From assembly GCA_964472195.1 (NCBI GenBank), contig CAYYJH010000027.1, positions 1-32,498 of the forward strand: DNA of 32,498 bases, given 5' to 3'. Below, piece by piece: positions 26,189 through 32,498 of the stretch; position 1 is the first letter of the stretch; each line of letters opens with the position of its first letter. This stretch comes from BS750m-G4 sp964472195 (GTDB lineage Bacteria; Bacteroidota; Ignavibacteria; Tepidaquicellales; Tepidaquicellaceae). A program made the translations under genes and the position numbers. The notes beneath the pieces were generated by a model, which was not told the DNA's origin, did no database searches, and worked only from the letters and a program-made list of their open reading frames with translations.

Positions 26189-26929
26189 TTATTCTGCTTC
26201 CATTTTCTCTTTCATTTCAGCAGTTTCGTCTTCCCTTTTTGTTTTCGACACTTGATTTCCTTCTAAAACCGCATCAGCGATTGTCTTCGTAATAATCTCA
26301 ATTGATTTCACAGCATCATCATTAGCGGGTATAGGATAATCTATCAAATCGGGATCGCAATTCGTATCAACTATCGAAAAAATTGGTATATTTAATTTTC
26401 TCGCTTCATCAATTGCTATATGTTCTTTCTTTACATCTACAAGGAATAAAGCTCCCGGTAGCTTAGTCATATTAACAATACCATTGAGAACTTTCTCTAA
26501 TTTTTCTTTCTCTCTTGACATAATTAATCGTTCTTTCTTAATGAATTGTTCCATTGTACCATCGGATTCCATCTTTTGAAGGTTTGTTAATTTTTTAATA
26601 CTCTTCCTTACTGTATTAAAATTCGTTAACATTCCACCTAACCATCTTTCTGAGACATAAAATGAATCACACCTTTCAGCTTGCTCTTTTATTATTGCCT
26701 TTGCTTGCTTTTTAGTACCAACAAACAATAACTTCTTTCCTTCAGCAGTAAGTTTTATTACGGAATTACAAGCATCCTCAAGTAATTGAAGAGATTTCTT
26801 GAGATCGATGATGTGAATACCATTCCTCTCCATAAAAATATACTGTCTCATTTTCGGATTCCATCGTCTTGTAAGATGACCGAAATGTGAGCCTGCAAGA
26901 AGTAAATCTTCTATTTGAACTTTTGCCAT
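26189..26929 (-). CDS. rpsB: Small ribosomal subunit protein uS2
   Basis: A 246-residue protein with AGSHFGHLTRRWNPKM (12-27), FVGTKKQAK and ERWLGGMLTNFNTVRKS typical of S2. The ATG is preceded by AGGAG six bases upstream, one of the few strong Shine-Dalgarno sites in the window. The tail is acidic (EDETAEMKEKMEAE). It is separated from rpsI by 255 bases that hold a possible structured leader. Confidence 0.97.
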   Translation of the reverse strand: MAKVQIEDLLLAGSHFGHLTRRWNPKMRQYIFMERNGIHIIDLKKSLQLLEDACNSVIKLTAEGKKLLFVGTKKQAKAIIKEQAERCDSFYVSERWLGGMLTNFNTVRKSIKKLTNLQKMESDGTMEQFIKKERLIMSREKEKLEKVLNGIVNMTKLPGALFLVDVKKEHIAIDEARKLNIPIFSIVDTNCDPDLIDYPIPANDDAVKSIEIITKTIADAVLEGNQVSKTKREDETAEMKEKMEAE

Positions 26930-26951
26930 ATAAATCTCCTGTGTGTTTAAT

Positions 26952-27031
26952 AAGCCGGAATCTACCCTTTATGAAACTGACTAATGTAACGGGTGCTAAA
27001 TGCGAGTCATAATCGTGGTAAAAGTTGGCTT
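26952..27031 (-). promoter_or_regulatory. Candidate structured rpsB leader with a pseudoknot
   Basis: On the minus strand the leader contains, in order, AAGCC (27031-27027), TGACT (27009-27005), ACCC (26994-26991), AGTCA (26982-26978), GGGT (26967-26964) and GGCTT (26956-26952). AAGCC/GGCTT would close the element, TGACT/AGTCA form an inner stem, and ACCC in its loop can pair with GGGT outside it, giving an H-type pseudoknot. It ends 12 bases before the AGGAG site. In E. coli, S2 represses its own operon through the rpsB leader; the same here is inference. Confidence 0.4.
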
Positions 27032-27058
27032 TTGTTTTTCTTCTATCCCCATCATTTT

Positions 27059-27098
27059 TTATCTTACATCCCTGTATTTCGGGACACGGGTAAGATAA
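27059..27098 (-). other. Long imperfect hairpin between rpsI and rpsB
   Basis: TTATCTTAC and GTAAGATAA form a 9-bp outer stem, and CCC-TGT/ACA-GGG an inner stem with one bulged base. On neither strand is the stem followed by a T-run, so it is not a typical terminator. It may be part of the rpsB leader or an RNA-processing site between the rplM-rpsI and rpsB-tsf parts of the run. Confidence 0.45.
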
Positions 27099-27184
27099 AA
27101 TCAGGAAATATGCTTTTTAAAAATTATTAAAATGATTTAAACTTAAATACTAAAACTCAATGTCGTGACTCTTGCGATAATATA

Positions 27185-27577
27185 TTATCTCTTAGAGAAT
27201 TGGAATCTTTTCCTTGCTTTCGGTTGTCCATACTTTTTTCTTTCAACCATTCTCGGATCTCTTGTTAAAAACCCATTTGTTCTTAATACCGATCTAAGTT
27301 CTTCGTTTTTCAAAACAAGTGCTCTTGCAATACCTAATTTTATTGCACCAACCTGTCCTGCTATACCTCCACCAGACACATTGACCTTAACATCAAAATT
27401 TCCCAGATTCTCAGTTACCTTTAAAGGTTGCAATGCATCATTAACTCGTGCATCGGATTTTAAATAATCTTTAGCATCCTTTTTATTAATAATAAATTTA
27501 CCGTTTCCTTGTAATAAATATACTCTTGCAGTCGCAGTTTTTCTTCTCCCTACAGATATGTTTGAAATTGTCGTCAT
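27185..27577 (-). CDS. rpsI: Small ribosomal subunit protein uS9
   Basis: A 130-residue protein starting with SVGRRKTATARVYL and ending in the universal basic tail KRFQFSKR, whose last arginine reaches the ribosomal P site. VNVSGGGIAGQVGAIKLGIARAL and DPRMVERKKYGQPKARK are diagnostic. It follows rplM by 28 bases. Confidence 0.97.
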   Translation of the reverse strand: MTTISNISVGRRKTATARVYLLQGNGKFIINKKDAKDYLKSDARVNDALQPLKVTENLGNFDVKVNVSGGGIAGQVGAIKLGIARALVLKNEELRSVLRTNGFLTRDPRMVERKKYGQPKARKRFQFSKR

Positions 27578-27605
27578 ATATTATGTTTGTGTAATCAGTT
27601 TGTTT

Positions 27606-28061
27606 TTAAAATTTTAATTCTACTGGATTCTGAGCAGAATGAGGATGTTCACTTCCTTTATATACTTTCAATTTGTTAAAAAGCATTTTCCCAAGCTTTG
27701 TTTTCGGCAGCATCCTTTTGACAGCCAGTTGTATAACTTTTTCAGGACTCTTCACGATTAAATCTTTGTATGTCTTCGACTTTTGACCGCCAGGATAACC
27801 AGAGTGAGTCAAATATTCTTTCTTTTCAGCCCTATTGCCAGTCATCATTACTTTTTCTGCATTAATAACCACGACCCAATCACCAAGGTCCGCATTTGGC
27901 GTGTATTGAGGATTATACTTACCCCTTATTCTTTTCGCAATTTCACTTGCGAGCCTGCCGAGGACCTTACCATCCGCATCAACCAAATACCATTTCCGGG
28001 GATTTTCATTCCTTACGGCAAACTTTGTTGTTCTAATCGATTTACTAATTGCTGTTTTCAT
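27606..28061 (-). CDS. rplM: Large ribosomal subunit protein uL13
   Basis: A 151-residue protein with KWYLVDADGKVLGRLAS (23-39), YTPNADLGDWVVVINAEKV and GSEHPHSAQNP near the end, all typical of L13. It is the first gene of the minus-strand run rplM-rpsI-rpsB-tsf-pyrH-frr-waaA-gmhA. A 14-bp palindrome lies 18 bases upstream. Confidence 0.97.
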   Translation of the reverse strand: MKTAISKSIRTTKFAVRNENPRKWYLVDADGKVLGRLASEIAKRIRGKYNPQYTPNADLGDWVVVINAEKVMMTGNRAEKKEYLTHSGYPGGQKSKTYKDLIVKSPEKVIQLAVKRMLPKTKLGKMLFNKLKVYKGSEHPHSAQNPVELKF

Positions 28062-28078
28062 ATTCTTAAATAAGTTGT

Positions 28079-28092
28079 AAAAGTATACTTTT
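28079..28092. promoter_or_regulatory. Perfect 14-bp palindrome upstream of rplM
   Basis: AAAAGTATACTTTT reads the same on both strands and sits 18-31 bases before the rplM start codon. It could be an operator or simply a feature of the AT-rich leader. No known regulator is suggested. Confidence 0.3.
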
Positions 28093-28206
28093 TAAACATT
28101 AATTTCAATGAAAAGTACTATCAAAACTCTATCTTAAAAATAAACCATTGTAATGTTGATTTTCAATTATTTTAAATTTGACATATTTTCAAGTACAAGT
28201 AATAAT

Positions 28207-28238
28207 GTAAAAGGGGTATTTTAATATACCCCTTTTAC
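28207..28238 (-). terminator. Strong terminator of the T9SS repeat protein
   Basis: GTAAAAGGGGTAT (28207-28219) and ATACCCCTTTTAC (28226-28238) form a perfect 13-bp stem with a 6-nt loop. On the minus strand the stem ends CCCCTTTTAC and is followed by ATTATTACTTG. It lies 36 bases after the stop of the gene at 28275-31709 and isolates it from rplM. Confidence 0.8.
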
Positions 28239-28274
28239 AAAAAACAAATAATATTATTTCTATTTTTTCTTAAA

Positions 28275-31200
28275 TTACTTAAGAATAATCATCTTATTTA
28301 TTTCATTGACTTCTCCAGTTTCAATTCGATAGAAATAAACACCTGATGGTAAATTATCAGCATTAAATAAATATTCATATCGACCTGGCTGCATAATTTG
28401 ATCAACTAGTGTTTTTATTTCTTTTCCAACAACATCATATATCCTCAAATTAACTTTTGTTTGTGATGCAATATCAAACCTGATTTTCGTTGTTGGATTG
28501 AAAGGATTTGGAAAATTCTGATAAATCTTGAATTCAGTTGGTATTCCATTGCTATAAATATTTACATTAGATAAAATACCTTCAAATACCAGTGTTGTGA
28601 AATTCCAGGCACTTGCCCATGGACTCCATCCTCCTGCATTCCTTGCTCTGGCACGCCAGTAATATTGTGTACCCGTCGATAAAATTCCACCCGGCACTTG
28701 ATATTGAGATTGAGTCAATGATATCTGGTCTATTACTGTTGTGAAAAATTGAGGATCAGTCGATACCTGTAACCTGTAACTCGTAGCTGAATCAACATTA
28801 TTCCAATCTAATAGAGGAGTTGTTGACACTGTAGAACCATTAGCCGGCGATAATAAAACAGGTGTAATAGGAGGAGCTACTGTTGTTGTAAAATTCCATG
28901 CACTTGCCCACGGACTCCAACCGGCAGAATTCCTTGAACGTACTCTCCAGTAATACTGTACGTAACTTGATAAAACTCCATCCGGGACTTTATATCGAGA
29001 TTGCGTTAATGATATCTGGTCTATTACTGTTGTAGAAAAATCAGGAACTGTTGACACTTGCAATCTATAACTCGTTGCTGCTACTGCATCTTCCCAATCT
29101 AATAAAGGTGTCGGGGGAACTGTCGAACCATTTGAGGGAGATAATAATACCGGTGTCGTTGGTAATGATGTTGTAAAACTCCAGGCACTTGCCCAGGGAC
29201 TCCAACCACCTGCATTCCTTGCCCTGACTCGCCAGTAATATTGCACATTGTCAACTGTCAACACTCCACTCATTTCATTATCATTTTTCAACATAACTTT
29301 TCCGGTAATCAGTCCGTCTGTTGTCAAAATGCCTTCAGGTACCTGGTATTGTGATTCGGTAAGGGATACTTCATCTATCACAGTAGTAGTGAAATTTGAT
29401 AACTCGGATACCTGCAACCTGTAACTCGTTGCTGTTAATACGTCATTCCAATCTAACAACGGTGTTGGTGATACAGTTGAACCATCTGCTGGCGATAATA
29501 ATACAGGTGTTGTTGGGGCAGCTATTGTTGTAGTAAAACTCCATGCACTTGCCCACGGACTCCAACCGCCTGCATTCCTTGCCCTGACTCGCCAGTAATA
29601 TTGTGTGTAGTTTGCTAAAACTCCACCGGGAACCTGGTATTGTGACTGTGTAAGAGATACCTGGTCTATTACTGTCGATGAAAAATCTGGAACTGTAGAA
29701 ACCTGTAACCTGTAACTCGTTGCAGAATCTACATCATTCCAGTCTATCAAAGGAGTCGGTGATACTGTAGATCCATTTGTAGGTAATAATAATACAGGCA
29801 TTGTAGGAGGAGCAATTGTTGTAGTAAAGCTCCATGCACTTGCCCACGGACTCCAACCGGCTGAATTTCTTGCTCTGACACGCCAGTAATATTGTATATA
29901 ACTTGATAAGACTTCATCAGGGACCTTGTATTTTGATTGAGTTAATGATATCTGGTCTATTACTGTTGTAGAAAAATCAGGAACTGTTGACACTTGCAAT
30001 CTATAACTCGTTGCTGCTACTGCATCTTCCCAATCTAATAAAGGTGTCGGGGGAACTGTCGAACCATTTGAGGGAGATAATAATACCGGTGTCGTTGGTA
30101 ATGATGTTGTAAAACTCCAGGCACTTGCCCAGGGACTCCAACCACCTGCATTCCTTGCCCTGACTCGCCAGTAATATTGCACATTGTCAACTGTCAACAC
30201 TCCACTCATTTCATTATCATTTTTCAACATAACTTTTCCGGTAATCAGTCCGTCTGTTGTCAAAATGCCTTCAGGTACCTGGTATTGTGATTCGGTAAGG
30301 GATACTTCATCTATCACAGTAGTAGTGAAATTTGATAACTCGGATACCTGCAACCTGTAACTCGTTGCTGTTAATACGTCATTCCAATCTAACAACGGTG
30401 TTGGTGATACAGTTGAACCATCTGCTGGCGATAATAATACAGGTGTTGTTGGAACAGCCAATGTTGTTGTAAAACTCCAGGCACTCGCCCAGGGGCTCCA
30501 ACCACCGTCATTCCTTGCACGCACTCGCCAGTAATATAATGAAAAATCCGAAAGAACTCCATTAGGTACCTGATATTTGGATTGTGCTAATGAGACCTGA
30601 TCTATTACTGTAGTTGTAAAATCGGGAACTTTTGAGACCTGTAATCTGTAACTTGTAGCAGTTCCCACATCATTCCAGTCTAACAAAGGAGTCGGAGATA
30701 CAGTGGACCCATTTGTAGGTAATAGTAATACAGGCGTTGATGGAGGAGCAATTGTTGTTGTAAAACTCCAGGCACTCGCCCAGGGTCCCCAGCCACCATC
30801 GTTTCTTGCCCTAGCCCGCCAGTAATATTGTGTATATGTTGATAAAACTCCATCAGGCACCTGATACTCAGATCGAGTTAATGATACCTGATCTATAACT
30901 GTAGTTGTAAAATTTGCAACAGTTGATACTTGAAGCCTGTAACTAGTAGCGTAATCTACATCACTCCAATCCAATAGTGGAGTCGTTTGAACTGTAGAAC
31001 CATTTGAAGGTAATAACAACACAGGTGTTCCTGGAGGAGCTATAGTTGTCCAAAAATTCCAGGCACTCACCCAGGGGCTCCAGCCACCTTCATTCCTAGC
31101 TCTTACTCGCCAGTAATATTGTGTATAAAGCAATAGAACTCCGTCCGGGACTTGATATTGTGACTGGTCTAGTGATATCTGATCGATTACTGTAGTTGAA

Positions 31201-31709
31201 AAATTAGCAACTGTTGATACCTGTAATCTATAACTGGTTGCTGTTTCTACATCATTCCAATCTAATAGTGGAGTCCTTTGTACTGTTGAACCATTGGAAG
31301 GTGATAGTAAAACAGGTGTAACAGGGGGTGCTATTGTTGTAGTGAAACTCCATGCACTTGCCCAGGGTCCCCAACCAACAGTGTTTTTAGCTCGTGCTCG
31401 CCAGTAATATTGTACAAAACTTGTTAATACCCCGTTAGGTACTTGATATTGAGATTGAGTAAGATTTATTTGGTCAATCACCGTAGTTGAAAAATTAGCA
31501 ACTGTTGATACCTGTACTCTGTAATGTGTTGCCGTCTCCACATCACTCCAATCCAGCAAGGGATTCGGTACAACCGTTGCTCCGTTAGAAGGAGAGAGTA
31601 AAACGGGTGTTGATGGTGTAGATTGTCCAAAGACATTTCCAAAAATAAAAAAATAAAAAATTATAACGCCGAAAAAGTATTTTTGAGTGTTCATTTTAAA
31701 ACCCTTCAT
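28275..31709 (-). CDS. Large secreted surface protein: ten fibronectin-like repeats plus T9SS sorting domain
   Basis: A 1144-residue protein. A signal peptide (about 1-29, ending VFGQ) is followed by ten tandem β-sandwich repeats of about 97 residues, each with the pattern TPVLLSPSNGSTV, LDWxDVxxATSYRLQVS, TTVIDQ, QYQVPDGVL, QYYWRVRARN and GWSPWASAWSFTT. The repeats are fibronectin type III-like; none has a catalytic motif. Repeats 5 and 8 carry about 20 extra residues. The last 85 or so residues are a type A T9SS sorting domain (NFPNPFNPTTKIRFDI, SGVYFYRIETG). It is likely an adhesin or structural surface protein. A second ATG five codons in has AAGG about 10 bases before it and could be the true start. 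Confidence 0.92.
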   Translation of the reverse strand: MKGFKMNTQKYFFGVIIFYFFIFGNVFGQSTPSTPVLLSPSNGATVVPNPLLDWSDVETATHYRVQVSTVANFSTTVIDQINLTQSQYQVPNGVLTSFVQYYWRARAKNTVGWGPWASAWSFTTTIAPPVTPVLLSPSNGSTVQRTPLLDWNDVETATSYRLQVSTVANFSTTVIDQISLDQSQYQVPDGVLLLYTQYYWRVRARNEGGWSPWVSAWNFWTTIAPPGTPVLLLPSNGSTVQTTPLLDWSDVDYATSYRLQVSTVANFTTTVIDQVSLTRSEYQVPDGVLSTYTQYYWRARARNDGGWGPWASAWSFTTTIAPPSTPVLLLPTNGSTVSPTPLLDWNDVGTATSYRLQVSKVPDFTTTVIDQVSLAQSKYQVPNGVLSDFSLYYWRVRARNDGGWSPWASAWSFTTTLAVPTTPVLLSPADGSTVSPTPLLDWNDVLTATSYRLQVSELSNFTTTVIDEVSLTESQYQVPEGILTTDGLITGKVMLKNDNEMSGVLTVDNVQYYWRVRARNAGGWSPWASAWSFTTSLPTTPVLLSPSNGSTVPPTPLLDWEDAVAATSYRLQVSTVPDFSTTVIDQISLTQSKYKVPDEVLSSYIQYYWRVRARNSAGWSPWASAWSFTTTIAPPTMPVLLLPTNGSTVSPTPLIDWNDVDSATSYRLQVSTVPDFSSTVIDQVSLTQSQYQVPGGVLANYTQYYWRVRARNAGGWSPWASAWSFTTTIAAPTTPVLLSPADGSTVSPTPLLDWNDVLTATSYRLQVSELSNFTTTVIDEVSLTESQYQVPEGILTTDGLITGKVMLKNDNEMSGVLTVDNVQYYWRVRARNAGGWSPWASAWSFTTSLPTTPVLLSPSNGSTVPPTPLLDWEDAVAATSYRLQVSTVPDFSTTVIDQISLTQSRYKVPDGVLSSYVQYYWRVRSRNSAGWSPWASAWNFTTTVAPPITPVLLSPANGSTVSTTPLLDWNNVDSATSYRLQVSTDPQFFTTVIDQISLTQSQYQVPGGILSTGTQYYWRARARNAGGWSPWASAWNFTTLVFEGILSNVNIYSNGIPTEFKIYQNFPNPFNPTTKIRFDIASQTKVNLRIYDVVGKEIKTLVDQIMQPGRYEYLFNADNLPSGVYFYRIETGEVNEINKMIILK
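29005..29516 (-). repeat. Exact 512-bp direct repeat, copy nearer the C-terminus
   Basis: By eye every base of 29005-29516 matches 29941-30452; the first bases outside differ on both sides. It encodes residues 732-902, covering repeat 8 and over half of repeat 9. Confidence 0.93.
29941..30452 (-). repeat. Exact 512-bp direct repeat, copy nearer the N-terminus
   Basis: Partner of 29005-29516, offset 936 bp (312 codons, three repeat units). It encodes residues 420-590, covering repeat 5 and over half of repeat 6. The other repeats differ at many silent sites, so the identity is recent. Confidence 0.93.
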
Positions 31710-31721
31710 TTTGTTCTTAAA

Positions 31722-31741
31722 AATTAGAAAATATTCTAATT
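31722..31741. promoter_or_regulatory. Palindrome just upstream of the surface-protein gene
   Basis: AATTAGAA and TTCTAATT form a perfect 8-bp inverted repeat around AATA, 13 bases before the start codon of the surface protein. It could act as an operator or a 5' leader hairpin. A TTGACA-like hexamer on the minus strand (31817-31812) lies about 100 bases upstream of the start, without a convincing -10 partner. Confidence 0.3.
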
Positions 31742-32440
31742 ACAATTTTATTTATTATATCCGATATTGTAATATATACTATAAAAATTATTTAAATTTA
31801 TATAATAGCATTGTCAAATAAGAATATTCCCAATCAAAAGGAATTTTCAGTAACAGATATTTTCGAATGCAGAAGTAATTATTATTTAAATATAAATTAT
31901 AAATATTACAAGTTAAAATTTTGTAAACCATAAAATATCTGAACTCTCAACATCCAAATTAACATAATACAATTTTTTGCGTAGCACATTTATTAATTAC
32001 GAACGCTATTAGATTTGGGTTACTATTAAGAATTAATAAAGATGAAGTTACAAATAGTTACCCACGCTGAATTATTTTAAATACTCTAATATAGTTATAT
32101 AACTTCTAATAATTACTATTTAGAGTTTATTAACTATAATCAATATATAACGAATTAGTTTACAAATCAAGTCTAATTTGTAAAAAAAGTATTTCCCCGA
32201 TGTGATTGAATAACAATTTGTACATTTGATTTGTGAATTCAAATAATAAGTGTAACTTTCTGAAGTTGTATGTTTTTTTTTACAAATTAAATTCCTTTAT
32301 TAATTACTTTGTGAATGAATTTGAAATTATATTCATATCTGTCCAAGACGTTTTTATTTATAGAACATATACTATTGTAATTAAGATGTCTTCAACTTAT
32401 CACATAGTGATGGATTTCTAAAAAATCACTATATTCTAAC
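31742..32440. other. AT-rich intergenic stretch without supported genes
   Basis: About 700 bases of very AT-rich sequence with no convincing coding frame; the only frame over 60 codons (32233-32421) begins with GTG and has no protein-like features beyond Phe/Tyr/Asn-rich noise. Two inverted repeats are visible: TTTACAAAT/ATTTGTAAA at 32159-32184 and ATAGTGAT/ATCACTAT at 32404-32432. No RNA gene is recognised. Confidence 0.5.
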
Positions 32441-32498
32441 TCATCCCCCTTTAGTTCCCCCTTCTCTTACAAAGAGAAGGGGGCTAGCCTGCCTGCTG
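32441..32498. repeat. GC-rich palindromic repeat element, cut by the window end
   Basis: CCCCCTTCTC (32457-32466) and GAGAAGGGGG (32474-32483) make a perfect 10-bp stem with loop TTACAAA, preceded by TCATCCCCCTTTAG and followed by GCTAGCCTGCC. The sharp rise in C/G against the surrounding AT-rich DNA, and the second CCCCC run upstream, look like one unit of a dispersed intergenic palindromic repeat (REP/MITE-like). Only one unit is visible here. Confidence 0.55.

Noticed and set aside
27059..27098. Hairpin considered as a terminator between rpsI and rpsB
   Set aside because: No T-run follows the stem on either strand; kept only as a structured element.
28275..31709. Regularly spaced repeats considered as a CRISPR array or tandem satellite
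   Set aside because: The period of about 291 bp keeps one reading frame and encodes fibronectin-like domains; there are no short identical repeats with unique spacers.
31812..31817. TTGACA hexamer on the minus strand as a sigma-70 -35 box
   Set aside because: No good TATAAT at 16-18 bases, and the better-supported promoters in the window follow the Bacteroidota pattern.
32233..32421. 62-residue frame in the AT-rich end region
   Set aside because: GTG start, no ribosome site, Phe/Tyr/Asn/Ile-rich noise, no recognisable motif.

Overview
The window is a chromosomal segment of an AT-rich bacterium of the Bacteroidota/Chlorobi group, most likely an Ignavibacteria-like lineage. The main clues are two type IX secretion (T9SS) C-terminal sorting domains, one at each end, the larger with the NFPNPFNPTTKI-type motif common in Ignavibacteria. 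Others are the ribosomal order rplM-rpsI-rpsB-tsf-pyrH-frr, Kdo/heptose (LPS) genes showing an outer membrane, and Bacteroidota-style promoter elements (TTTG, about 20 nt, TAnnTTTG) in front of a tRNA. I see no phage, transposase or CRISPR array; the taxonomy is inference.

Layout. 1-434: end of a secreted T9SS protein, a strong terminator and an empty spacer. 435-4291 (+): a membrane-anchored MA-type metallopeptidase, then mtnA, an LsrF-family class I aldolase and a zinc-dependent MDR dehydrogenase. The last three form a compact set that can be read as a nucleoside-salvage (DHAP-shunt-like) pathway with an unusual aldolase. 4319-5788 (-): a shared terminator, a class I/II aminotransferase and tRNA-Val(UAC). 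5976-7007 (+): a lipoprotein. 7008-7716: no intact gene, possibly a decayed one. 7717-9954 (+): a bifunctional Rel/SpoT enzyme whose stop codon overlaps that of acpS. 9951-12399 (-): folC, a HAD phosphatase and acpS. 12575-17998 (+): wecB, nth, a GT9 glycosyltransferase, a POT peptide transporter and a second GT9, tightly packed and mostly with TTG starts. 18131-21947 (+): prs, terminator, lipA and a secreted subtilase. 22009-28061 (-): rplM, rpsI, rpsB, tsf, pyrH, frr, waaA, gmhA. 28275-31709 (-): a 1144-residue surface protein with ten fibronectin-like repeats and a T9SS domain. 31710-32498: AT-rich spacer ending in a GC-rich palindromic repeat.

How the genes fit together. Three themes stand out: envelope building (gmhA, waaA, two GT9s, wecB), translation and stress control (ribosomal proteins, EF-Ts, RRF, Rel), and one-carbon/cofactor metabolism (folC, lipA, acpS, prs). 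The less expected items are the mtnA-aldolase-dehydrogenase set, an exact 512-bp duplication inside the surface-protein gene, a possible pseudoknot leader before rpsB, and the high share of forced TTG starts with few Shine-Dalgarno sites.
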